DNA from: Todiramphus chloris collaris
Taxonomy: Eukaryota; Chordata; Aves; Coraciiformes; Alcedinidae
NCBI GenBank assembly: GCA_025345505.1
Contig: JANVCC010000112.1
Span: 295,725-359,724 of the forward strand
Direction of reading: 5' to 3'
DNA length: 64,000 nt
Notes under the pieces: generated by a model
Database searches by the model: none
The model's input: the letters and a program-made list of their open reading frames with translations, nothing else
What the model was told of the DNA's origin: nothing
In this document: in pieces, positions 37,929 to 49,300 of the stretch
How positions within the stretch are numbered: position 1 is the first letter of the stretch
Layout: each line of letters starts with the position of its first letter
Made by a program: the position numbers and the translations under genes

Positions 37929-38470
37929 GGGGGTGGAGCCTGCTGCCAAATAAGGCGCTCTGATTTGCATGGCCACCGCTGATTGGAGGGCTGCGGGCCA
38001 CGCTGCAGCCGCTCCGCGCTCGCCTCGCTGCCGGCTCCAGTCACCCGCGGGGCGAGGGGCGGGTCCCGGCCGGCGGTAGCCGGCGGGAGAAGGGAGACGG
38101 GCACCCGGCGGCTGCCCCGCGCCGCGCTCGCCCCCGGCACCGGGAGCCCGGGCCGGCGAACTTGTGAGTTCGTGTCACAGCCTGTCAGCCCTTCAGCAAA
38201 CGGTCCTGCCGCGGAACGATTACGCTGTGCCAGAAGCAGCAATCTGTCTCACATGTCCCGTACCGTGACAGTCCCGCAATCGCACAGGTAGTTGGCTGTC
38301 TTGCTTTCAGGCGCGGTATTTAAAAAAGAAAAATAAAAATAAAGAGCTCAGAGGGAACGAGCCGAGTCGCGGCCACAAAGCCTGCGGGGCTGTGTGGGCA
38401 GAGACCGCCCGCACCAGCACGGAGCCGGGGAGAGGCACGGCAACGCACCCACAAGGCTCTCAAGTTTTCA
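37850..38470. promoter_or_regulatory. CpG island at EBF2 promoter
   Basis: A GC-rich, CpG-dense block (for example around 37855-37925 and 38000-38165) spans the promoter cluster and extends about 500 bp beyond it. By eye it contrasts with the AT-rich introns. CpG islands are typical of developmental transcription-factor genes and commonly drive divergent non-coding transcription, so a + strand RNA could start here; nothing in the sequence proves it. Confidence 0.75.
37929..37986 (-). promoter_or_regulatory. EBF2: EBF2 proximal promoter motif cluster: CCAAT, octamer, CArG, GC/KLF box
   Basis: Within 58 bp, reading toward the gene: an inverted CCAAT box (ATTGG on +, 37982-37986), a perfect octamer (ATTTGCAT on +, 37963-37970; POU factors), a perfect CArG box CCAAATAAGG (37946-37955; SRF/MEF2-type) and a GC/KLF-like GGGGGTGGAG (37929-37938). 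The cluster sits about 570-625 bp upstream of the ATG inside a CpG-rich block, as expected for a developmental-gene promoter. Motifs are seen directly; their use is inferred. Confidence 0.6.
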
Positions 38471-39458
38471 CCCTACGCGAGCTGTCAGGTCTAATCTTAA
38501 AACTTTTAATAACATCCTATGTAGGCAAAAATTTCCCGTTGCAGGAAGTTGGAGCTCTCCCCAGCCCAGCCCGCTGTGAACCAGGACGGTACCTGCGTTT
38601 GCGTTTATTTTAATTTGTTTTAAACCACTCTGCCTTGATATTTTCCTCCCGGCCCTTTTGTATTCTGATCCGTGTATAGATCTGCCTCTGAAATCTATAT
38701 AACACCAACGCGAAAACAGATTTCAAGACAATGAATGCAAATCTGTGCTCAGAGACCATCTGCCAGATGAGGGAATCAGATGTTCGGTAGTTAAAGGGAC
38801 AGCGCAAGGATTTCCTTGACTCATTATGTGCAGCTCCTCTCTTTAACCTGCTTTATTATGTTTTTTTAACGGGATAGAAATACAATTTCCAATTCGGAAT
38901 AAATCCTAACTCCTTCCGTCCACGTTCAGCTGCATTGCAAAAAGCCACCTTTCTATTTAATGCCAGAATATTTTAATGGAGTTTCACACCGTTGTCTCCC
39001 CCCACCAAAAAAAAAAAAAGAAGTAAAAATTAAAAAAGGCAAATTAAAACCTTCTCATAAAACTTTCCTAAAAATGTATCCTTAATTCAGGTGCGACAGA
39101 GGGCAAAGCCAGGTCTCCGAGTTATTGTGTCTACATAAGTGATAAGTCCTTGATGAACTAATACATCTCACACAATCTTTGTTCAAGGAAATTTACCGTG
39201 CGAACCCACCTCCCCAAACTGATAAATATGCAGTAAGTGACTTGGCCAGGTTAGCAAAAAAGGCGAGTCTGACGTTATTTAAACGTTAGAGAAAAGCAAC
39301 AGCAGTTTGATGGTGTTACAGAATGGAGGCCAGCCTTTCAAGAGATGATCTTAGCATCTTTGAGATAACATTTCTCAGTATTATAAGAAAACCAAGACAA
39401 ACAAAGCCAAGAAACAACAATAATCCAACCAAACAGGGTAAGATATTCCAAGCAGAGG

Positions 39459-39489
<31 letters not shown>

Positions 39490-39880
39490 GTGAGAAAACA
39501 GGAATATACGATGTGTGCAAATGTACAGGCGATGTTAAGGCAGATTACAGTGATTTTAGTGTTTGGGTTTTTTTTCTTTTGACCATTTCGCAATAGGCGT
39601 GGGTACATTTCCTCGAATAAAAGCCCTCTCTTTGTACTAAGATCATTTTTGGCAATGCCACTCTGACCGTTTCTGCGTTTATTCTTAAACCCGTGGCAGG
39701 GACGAAAGGGGAGGGGGAGGAATTCCCACTCCATCTAACCTCGGCCGGCATATTCGTAAGAAGAAAATGTTCCCTAATAACCGAAGTCCCTCGCTCCTGC
39801 TGATAAAGCAGAGTCTGTCCCGGCAAGGCGTTAAACGGAGTCCGGTCGGATCCATCCCAGATGCTCATTCGGTTCCAGCC
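38471..39880. other. EBF2 upstream flank, no gene seen
   Basis: Mostly AT-rich unique sequence between two CpG islands. It has an A-run at 39008-39019, an (AAAAG)n patch at 39461-39490, and a TGATAAATATGCAG segment near 39220. Unique stretches at 38760-38930 and 39090-39300 could be regulatory. No exon is recognised. Confidence 0.7.
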
Positions 39881-40970
39881 TAGTCGCGGAAGACACTCCC
39901 CCGGTGCGGGACCAGGCGCGCACGGCGGGACCGTGCCGGCTTTGGGAACAATGGGCACTCGTGTGCCGTGGCCCCCGGGGAGCCCCGCTCCTCGGGATTC
40001 ATAGCGGGTCAGAGGGCAGCGGCGCAGGTCACGGGAGATGCACTCTCCTCGCCCCAAACAGCTGCCACCAGAATTTTGCACTTCAGGGACAAATGAAGGC
40101 AGCCTTCCCCTGCCGCCCGGCGGGGGCTGCTCCGTGGGGCGCTCCCCACGTCGTGCCCGCGGGGCGGGGGGGGGCAGCGCTTTGTGAGCGCCGGGAGCGC
40201 TGCGGGCGGCATGGCCCTGCGGCCGCCCGCTTCCCCGGCTCCGCCAGGAGGAAGAGCTGCCGGGGACAGAATTCTCTGCCCCCAACTAAGTTTCTCTCCT
40301 TTGCAGCATATCTTAACAGGAGGGGAGTCTTTAAATGCTCCTGACGTTCTAAACTCCTGCTCTAGGTTCCCCGTTTGAAGCGCTTGGTTTGGGAAACCTC
40401 TCGGACTCTTCCGATGTAAATTCACTGAGCGAAAGCAGCGTTTGTGAAAATGCAACCGCCGCTTAATTTGGATTTGCCCTTGACAGGCTTCTGCAGTTCG
40501 GCTCAGGGAGCCGGTTCCACGGGCAGGTAAAGGGCACCAGGCAACTCCGGAAGGGCTGAGAGCGTTGGCTTGGGAAAAACTCGGCGAGACCCGACACCTC
40601 GGTGAAGAGAAGGGGCGCATCTCCCGCCCGGTTACCACTTCTGAATACAATTCCGAGACACGGATAAGAGCGCTCTCAAGACTCGGGGAAAGGGTTTCTC
40701 GGAGCCAAGCGGCGCCGAGGGTGAAAAAGATTCTAAGTCAGCAGCGGCAGAGTCGCGGGGCGGCTGCCGCGCACCAACCGAGCGAGCGCGCCGCGGAGCC
40801 GCCCAGGGACGCGGAAAGGGCGCCGGGCCGCGCACCCCCCGCGCCCCTCCAGCGAGTGCCCGTGGGGCCGGGGCTCTCTCGGGGCTCCCGCTGCCCCAGC
40901 GCCGCTCCGCGCCCCCACAACTTTCAGCCGCGCCGCGATACGCGGCTCCAGTCCCATGAATGGCTGGAAG
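39880..40970. promoter_or_regulatory. Second CpG island 2.5-3.6 kb upstream of EBF2 start codon
   Basis: About 1 kb of GC-rich, CpG-dense sequence (for example 39900-40000, 40090-40260, 40740-40930). Long frames are open on both strands, as expected of GC-rich DNA, but none encodes a recognisable domain. It may be an alternative EBF2 promoter, a lncRNA start or a Polycomb-type regulatory island. Confidence 0.65.
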
Positions 40971-41000
40971 CGATTGTCTCCCTCGGAGTAAAAAGAAGGC

Positions 41001-41044
41001 GGGGGGGGGGGGGGGGGGGGGGGGAAAAAAAAAAAAAAAACCCC
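41001..41044. repeat. G24-A16-C4 composite homopolymer
   Basis: Twenty-four G, then sixteen A, then CCCC, at the distal edge of the second CpG island. Confidence 0.95.
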
Positions 41045-41179
41045 ACCCAAAAACCGTTTGGGGGAACCCTGATCATTTCCGTCTGGAGGAAGAGCGATTC
41101 CCCTCCAGACTGCCGCACTCGTTTCCACATGCCGGGGTCAACATGACAGGTGAGGCGGGTCTGACGTGGTAAAGCGAGA

Positions 41180-44100
41180 CCCTCGGCTGTGTTAGGAGGT
41201 TTTTAACAACGTCGTTTTATACACCGGAGTCAACTTTCACGACTCGATACATCTTAGCAACTCCCATCAGGGTGAAACATGCTGAATATAATACTTAAGC
41301 CGTTTGAAAGCATAACCTTGAACTACTATTGTCTCACGTTTAAAGGGGAAAATGTCAATGAGTAAGTTAAACTACACCTAAAGACGCTTGGAATAAAGCG
41401 TTTCCCTCTTGTTCCCGTTCATTTGTGAGAATTCACCAACCTTCAGGTGTCTCAAGGGAACGAACCGTAGTTTAAAATTATCAGTGTCAGAATGGAGAAG
41501 GATAACTGATCTTTCTCTCTTTATCCGGTAATCTCACCAGAAGGTTCATTTTTTCTGCTACACCGGTATAAATGTGCCTGTTATAAATGTTCCTTTAAGC
41601 TGTTAAGAGCTTAAAACTTTAAATCATTTGCAATGCAAGTGATTCACGTTAAAGCACACATCAATCACAATTTCTGGCAATATAACGGTATTTGACAAAC
41701 AAAGAACTCCTCGAAAATAACTTTCAAGAGTCTAACGTAAGCACAAACAAAATATTTACTTGCACGGGATACCCTGCAACAGAAATGTGCCTGCAAGACT
41801 CAGCCGCAGGCTGCAGTCGAACTCTTGTGATGAGTCGGTGGTCAGAGCACTACGGACAGATCTGGACTGGGAGTCTGCTCTGACCGATGAAAGTCTACTC
41901 CTGATTCACAAGACCCTCGATTTAACTGAAATAAGAATGCACATAGCTTAAGGAAAAAGAAAAACTTCTATATTTTTTTTTTTTTTTTTCCTTCAATCAT
42001 TTTTAGTACAAGAGGTTTAAAGCAGATCAGGTGCATGCAACTAAGTCATGAAAGCAAATCAAGCTCCTAACTGTGAATCAAAAATGCAAAACAAGGACTT
42101 AAGCACTGAAGTGCTTTTGGTCACATCCATGATAAGCCCGGTTTTATATAATCAACATACAGGTTCTCTCAGAAGAGAACTCCCCCATTTGAATGCCTGA
42201 AAAAGTTTAGCCCCCAAGTATAAAATAATTGATCCTCTCCTTACACCCCCCACCCCACCCCTCCCATACCGTTAGCAAATACCCAGAAACATGGGTTTAT
42301 AGCTGTCAAATCAGGAGCTATACCTGGTCTCTCCCCCTTCCCTCTTGCATCATAAAGGCACTATTTACTGGAGACGACTCTCCACCCTGATCAGCACTTA
42401 CAAAATGGGCTAGTTTCAGAGATTCTACTGATCACATTTATAAGCAGCGAACAAAGGAATGCTTTCAAACTCACAAATGCGTAAGTAAACATTTAATAAC
42501 TTCTTCTCCACCTCATCTTTCCCAAAAGAGAGAAAATATTGTATCCATCAGATCCTCCTTTGAGTCTCCCATTCATTCCAATAAGTAGGTGCTTTTTTCA
42601 CTAGAACAGAAAACCACATCTGCTAGGTTTTATATCCAACTTTTTTTTTTTTTTTTTTTTTTTTAAGATACTTTTACTGCCTTTTGCCTAGCGTGGGTTT
42701 TGGAACACGTTAGCAAATAATATTTTACCATCGGGAGTGTATGTTCCATTTTATTTTATAATGCAGATTTGAGAAGTCTTAGTGCTGAGTTTGTTTTTCT
42801 AGCCACATGGAGGTTTGAAGCAACAAGCACATTCAGGAAAAACACTTTAAGTGTGTGTATATTTGTGCTGGGATCCTCTCCCTTTTTGCAGTTCATGGAA
42901 AGCAATCAAGTTCAGATTTTCAATATATCTTTGTATATAAACTATCTAAAATATTCACCAGGAAGAACAGAAGTTTAGGTTATCATGGCCTTCCTAGTTC
43001 CAGGTACACAGTTACGACCCAGCTCCAGCTGTCAAACAGCGTCTCCACGAGCAACTGGATAAACGCAGACACATCGGAGAGCAGAATTAAATTCATTCAT
43101 TAGCATATGAACCAAATAAAAAGTGGTCCCCGGTATTACAAACATCCTTATACTGGCACTGAACCTACATTAGTCACTCAAGTGGTCTCACAAGAATTAC
43201 TTGACAATATACACGTGCTTAACCTCATGCTTAAACATCTGTACAGTGAGGGCCTGAGTTTTATTTCTTAACTCAACCCAATGCAGCTCTGTCTCAGGCA
43301 GGTGTCTAAGTTTAATTAAATGAATAGTCACTCTGAAGGGATGCCACAGGGACACTTCACCTGCTTAAAGGTCAGAAAACCTTAAGGAACTTGCTATAGA
43401 TAAAAACTTGATGTTTAAAGTGTTTAAAAATATAAGAATTGCAAGCACCTGTGAATTTCTTTAGTTCTTCCATATTGCACAGCCTAACATTAGAATTTGG
43501 ACACTCTCAGGTTACAGCGGCACAAAACCACTTTGATGCAAACGACATATGAATTGTGTTTAATTCTAAATTTGCTAGTTTTGCCTCTGATCAATAGAAA
43601 GAGAGGGCACATATCTAAAGCATGTCTCGTTGCACTGTTTTGACTGGCTGAAAGAGCAGCCTCCAGACAGGGCTAGCTACCTAGAAAAGCTGCAGCTTCC
43701 AAAGTCCTGTCATTCTCCAGGCACATACATACATATTTATGCATACACACACAGACCAGGGGCTTCTCAAAGACATATTTGTTTTCAAGAAAGAAAAGTA
43801 CACTGATTTTCATCTTTGCATAACTCAGATAAGTAAGCAGACCCACTTCAGGCTTTCCACCAACCTTTCACTGTCAGGACAAATCCAGAACTTCACCACA
43901 TACAAAACCACAGAAAGTTCACAGGGTTTGGTTCAGAACCTAATATATCGTGGGAGACGTTTAGACTTCAGCAGGGTTTGGATCAGATCAGTTTTATGTT
44001 ATTGAGGGATCATTAGAAGCCTGATTATAGCATTTGATTTTCCTATTTTAAGATGTTTTTCTAACTAAATTTCAGTGTTCATAAAGCTTTCAAGATACTT

Positions 44101-45511
44101 GCAGAGACAAACTCACCTAATCCACACGGCATTATTGTTTGATAGGCTGAGAAGCTGAGGCATCAAAAAAGTCACAGGGCACAAGTGTCCAAAATGCTCA
44201 TCACCTACAAGACCCTCTATCCCTCACTGAACCATTTTCCCCACTACACAGGAGTCCACAACAACTAGTAAAGTACCCAGGTCGTGTAGCACATATGCAA
44301 GAAGATAATCTTGGCTGCTGTGGGATCAAAGAAGACTATAGGAGCAGACGACTTGCTGCTGCTGGAGGATGTGGCTATATTGGTGACTCGGGCTATTTTC
44401 AGCTTAGAGTTACACAGAGTAGTGCAAACCAATCTGAAAGTGGCACTGAGCTCCAACTTAGAAATGAAAAGAGGTTCTATTATTAGAGGCTGAAATTGAA
44501 CCCTTCTTCAAAGAAGGGTAGCTTTAACTATTCTGTATAATGTAGAAGCTCACTTACCAGATTCTGAATCCCCGACTGGAGTTTATTGGTACAACCATAA
44601 TACAAATGATCAGGATTAGGAACATCTCTCTAGGGGATGGTCAATAATCAAAACATCTGCCTCCTGCAAAGTTTCCTGTGCCTTCTTTTAAAGCATCTGG
44701 TACTGGAAGCTAAGATATAATACACAAGAAGCTTAATCTAATCTGACTATTCCTACGTTCTTTCCATAAGGCAAGAAACAGGTAGTTAAAAGCTCAGTAT
44801 ATCATAATTAGAGCTTTACAACCTTGGAGAGATAGCTCAGTTCTTCTCCGAAGTACATTAAATAACCTGAAGAAGTGGAACAGAACTATTAACACACCTA
44901 ACTTCATAAAGCCAACTGGACTTCTACCTTAGATCACGGCATTTCAAAAGCTGACAAACTACACAACCAGAGTGTGATCCTGCAAAGATTTGCTCGTGTA
45001 TTACAAGCAGTGAAGCTGCTGGTATGTGACACCCACTGCTCTCCACGGTTGGGGTCCCATAACCAGCAAAATTCTGAGCTTTTGTTTTTCAGAGTTTAAG
45101 TCATCAGGATCTAGTTTAGTCTAAACATTATCTTCTAGGAAGTAAGATGTCTACCTAGATTTTATGCTTTCTGTGCTATTTAATTATAGCTCCCCATTTG
45201 AACTATTTCTTTCATCACTGATTTTAAGTATTCATAAGCAGGCTAAACATCAGTCCTTTGAAATTCACACACATCTAAATGGTTCTGCCACTTAAAAGGA
45301 TTTATCAGCCTGGTTGTGTGGCATCACATTTCCAGCAGCAGTATCAGGTAGGTAGGGAAAAGTAATATATTTTACTAAATACCATGATGCTATTAAAGTG
45401 TTTCAAGAGAGAGCACTGCTACTTTATTTTTTTAATGAACGCACTGGACCATGTGCCCCCCAACCCAGCCAAGCTACTACAATAGAAAGATAAAGAAATA
45501 AAAAATAGTTT
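41180..45511. other. Upstream intergenic stretch, no gene seen
   Basis: AT-rich unique DNA with T-runs (41973-41989, 42641-42664) and a perfect 9-bp-arm hairpin (44500-44519). I found no exon, CR1 or RNA gene. Confidence 0.7.
42641..42664. repeat. Poly-T tract (T24)
   Basis: Twenty-four T followed by AAGATA. No attached SINE body is recognised. Confidence 0.9.
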
Positions 45512-46358
45512 GCTAGCTTTACCAAGCTGAGTGGTGTTGTTGATACACCAGAGGGGTGGGATGTCACCCAAAGGGACCTGGACAAGCTGGAGAGGTGGGC
45601 CCAGGTGAACCTCATGAGGTTCAACAAGACCAAGTGCAGGGTCCTACACCTGGGCTGAAACAATCCTTACTATCAATCCAGGCTGCGAGATGAGGTGATA
45701 GGAAGCAGCCCTGCAGAAAAGGACTTAGGGTGCTGGTGGACAAGAAGCTGGACATGAGCAGACAGTGTGTGTTTGCAGCCCAATCACATCCTGGGCTGCA
45801 TCAAAGGAAGTGTGGCCAGCAGATGGAGGGAGGGGATTCTGCCACTGTTCTGGTGAGACCTCACCTGGAGTACTGCGTCCAGTTCTAGAGCTCTCAGTAC
45901 AGGAGGGACATGGACCTGATGAAGCAGGTCCAGCAAAGGGCCATAAAAATGATCAGAGGGCTGGAACCCCTCTCCTATGAAGACAGGTGGAGGGCACTGG
46001 GGTTGTTCAGCCTGGAAAAGAGAAAGCTCTGGGGAGACCTAATAATGACCTGCCAGTGCCTGAAGGGAGCTACAAGAGGGAAGGAGACTGTTTACAAAGG
46101 CTTGTGGTGACAGGACGAGGGGTAACGGTTTTAAACTAGAGAAGAGTAGATTCATATTGGATGTTAGAAACAAGTTCTTTATCATGAGAGTGGTGAAACA
46201 CTGGAACAGGTTGCCCGGGGAGGCAGTTGCGGTCTCATCCCTGGATGAGCCTCTGAGTAACCTGATCTAGTTGAGGATGTCCCTACTTACTGCAGGGGGC
46301 ATCGGACTAGATGACCTTTAGAGGTCCCTTCCGGCCCAAACCACTCTATGATTCTTTG
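45512..46358 (+). mobile_element. CR1 LINE, 5'-truncated copy
   Basis: It begins with a diverged ACCAAGCTGAGTGGTG segment corresponding to the end of the reverse transcriptase (just after the FADDTKLSG motif). It continues through GGACCTGGACAAGCTGGAGA, AACCTCATGAGGTTCAACAA and CAGCCTGGAAAAGAGAAAGC, and ends with CTCTATGATTCTTTG, the degenerate CR1 terminal repeats. About 850 bp are retained, including the last part of ORF2 and the 3' UTR. Frames are broken and it is not mobile. Confidence 0.93.
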
Positions 46359-49300
46359 TGCCTCTGACAGACATAGCGTAAATTGGTATATTTAGTAGGT
46401 TTTACCAGGACAATAACAATCCCAGACGTGTCTCTTCAAGTACCTTTTCCATAACCTGAAACAAGGAGCAGCAAAGTTGGAACCTGAAGATGGAGAAAGA
46501 AATCTACACACACCTGTAGAAGGTGAGGGGTCCCAGACTGACTGCAGTTTTATGCCTGGGCAAGCACTTAAGTCTCTTCTAATAGTGTTCAGGAAAAAAA
46601 AAAAAAACCAAACTGAACACCATTAATGCACAGCATGAGAAGCAGATCTCTTTTTACAAGCTTGAGGATTCAAATCAGTTTAAGAAATCAAGCTAAGTGC
46701 ATCAAATGAGAATTAGCTGATAACAGCCAAATACAAAAGTCAGATTAGACTCAATCTGCTGAAGAATTGATAACACAACACAAAAAGGCACCTTTATGAT
46801 GCCCAGACAGAGTCAGGCTGTGCAGTGGGTAGATTTACCCAGTGTAAACTTCATCACAAACTGTTTTAAATGGTAGCAAAAGCTACAGTAAAGCATTGCA
46901 CCAGCTCAGGTCTGTTTCTCTTCACTTTGTTTTCTCCCATAGATGGAAGAATTGCCACGTCTGCTGTGATACATCAGCAAGTACCTCTAGTTGGGATGGT
47001 CCTTCCATGACAGGCAGTACTAGCTTTGTAGATTCATTGTATTCTGGTTGACTAATATCAGGTAAGGGTGAAGAGGAGGGGATGAAAACCAGTTCTCCAT
47101 GTGCACCCTCCCCTTCATCTGCTTACTAAAGACAAAACCAAGCCTTTGCTGATTCCAAGTCCCCGGAACACCAATGACAACAAAACAGATGAAGAGGTTC
47201 AGAGGGTTTCAGAACACAGCACCCTGAGCGGACACAGCTTTGTGGTCCACAGGCATTCTTTGGCTTTAGGGAAGGAAAACACCCTCTGTTGTTTTCAACA
47301 GCATGTGTTCAGAGCATCTGAAGACTAGAATATGTTGAAGCATATGGCATATAATTTCCTTTCTTCCATTCATAATCTTCAGTAAAATCAGCTCTAACAA
47401 GAACAAGCTCCAGTTTTCGGATGAAAAGTACTTCCATAGTCATGTCCTTACAGGAAGCCTACTTAGGCATCACCTCAATGCAAGTATCAGAGAAGTAGCA
47501 AGTTACCACTGCTGTGGATGGACTAAGTCATTTGCTTCTAGCAAGTTCATACCATACATTTTCAAGACTTTCCATCTGCTTGCTACCTCCACCAATATCG
47601 CATGGTGGAAGTACAAACACCAGACAGTGCTGCTATCAACTCATTTCGTGCTTGTATACCATCCTAGTAACTAGGCCATAACTCAGGTGAGATAAAGCTC
47701 CTTCACTGCACTGCTTCAACGAGGAGAAAGAGGATAAAGCAAAGGCACAGACAGGGAAGCCAGGCAGAGAAAATGCAATCTCACCTCAGAACACTTAAGA
47801 CAACGCAGTGTAACTATTAAGTAACTAGACAGCCACTTGCTTTCAGAGACTTACTATCTATTTTCCTCTTCACTACAGTTGCCTAATTTGGTCAAAGCAT
47901 TCTCCAAGTATCCACGGGACAGAGGAAGGGAGAACATCAACCTACAGTAGTGACAGGCCCTGCTTTACCCTTAGCCAAGAACCTAGAGAGAACCCGATGT
48001 CCTACAGGCTTCTCCCCCAGTGGCTGCAAGATTTGAGACTCTCCTGAATCTCTGAGATACAGTAGAGCCTGGTTTGCTACTGAAGATAAAAATCTTCCCC
48101 AGTTTTGCCCCCGAGCTGTGTGCAGCACCCTTACACCCAGGATCTGCGATGCTGACCTTGACTTGACTGCACTTGAGTGCTGGGCAGGGGGCCGGGTAAC
48201 TGGAATACGCACTGTGGGGAGGCCCACACTGCACAGCAGCACAGTGGGTACAGCCTCCAGAGGGGAAAAACCATTTTACAAGATGGTTTATGGCATCTGA
48301 TTTTTCCCCATGTAGAATATGAATAATGTTAATGGTGACAGAGCCTACAGGCAATAAAAGGCCTTTGCAGGTATCAAACAGCTTCAAACTTTGCTTTGGC
48401 TCCCTGCCAGCTGCTGCAGTCAGCCAGCACTTCCTATTTAAGGCTAGGACCAGTGACCATTAAGTAATTACATGGCCTTACTGGTTTACAGTGAGAAAAC
48501 AGATAGAAAACCCATTATATTTTGATTTAAAAAATAAAAAAAATCACGTAAGAACCAGGAAGGAAGAAATTTGTGTTTCATGCACACCTGCCACCGTTTT
48601 AAAGATACATTTCTAAGGGATAAGGAAAGTTTTATTATTCTCATACTCAGCTGCCAAGAACTCCAAACAAGAACATAGGTTGGGAAGCCAGACAATGAAA
48701 AATCTCTACTTTTATTATCATCTCTTGTTCAAACAGCATGTGAAGGCCCAAACCAAGAGTCCAGGGTTCCCCTGTGCTAAGCTGTTCATAGCAATTTGTG
48801 AAGGAGTTCCAAAGAGAGTATGGCAAGAAATAAGACTACAAGATAAAATAAGAAAGAGAAAAGAATATTTCTGGGCATTATTAATCTTGCATAGCATGCA
48901 GTTTAACTACATTTGGCCAAGCAGTAAGGACCTACATTTCAAAGCAATAAAATACATTCCACTGTTTCCATTGCTACTCAATTTTTTTTATCAGTCAGGG
49001 TAATCAACATATGACACCACAAATTAGACCAAATTCTTTGTATAAACCAATAAGTCATCATAATAAACACTTCTCATTTCACATCTCCAAATCACAAAAG
49101 CAAGAATCAAATTTTCTTCAGTCATTAGTCCAGTTTGGAAGAGTGCTTTTTGAAGAACCGACCCAGTTGATTTCATGTTTTCCCTTAAGTTTTCACGTTG
49201 GATTTCCTGGTTTTGGTGACCACTGCAAGCTGGTTTCCATAAAAGCACAATTCAGCAATAGTCAAATGGGTTGTTTCTTCATTATTCATACACAAGTTGA

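Noticed and set aside
39545-40285. 246-codon minus-strand open frame in the upstream CpG island
   Set aside because: Ala/Pro/Gly/Arg-rich composition from GC-rich DNA, other frames equally open on both strands, no recognisable domain and no splice evidence.
40565-41146. 193-codon + strand open frame
   Set aside because: It runs across the G24-A16 homopolymer, encodes low-complexity Gly and Lys runs and has no homology I recognise.
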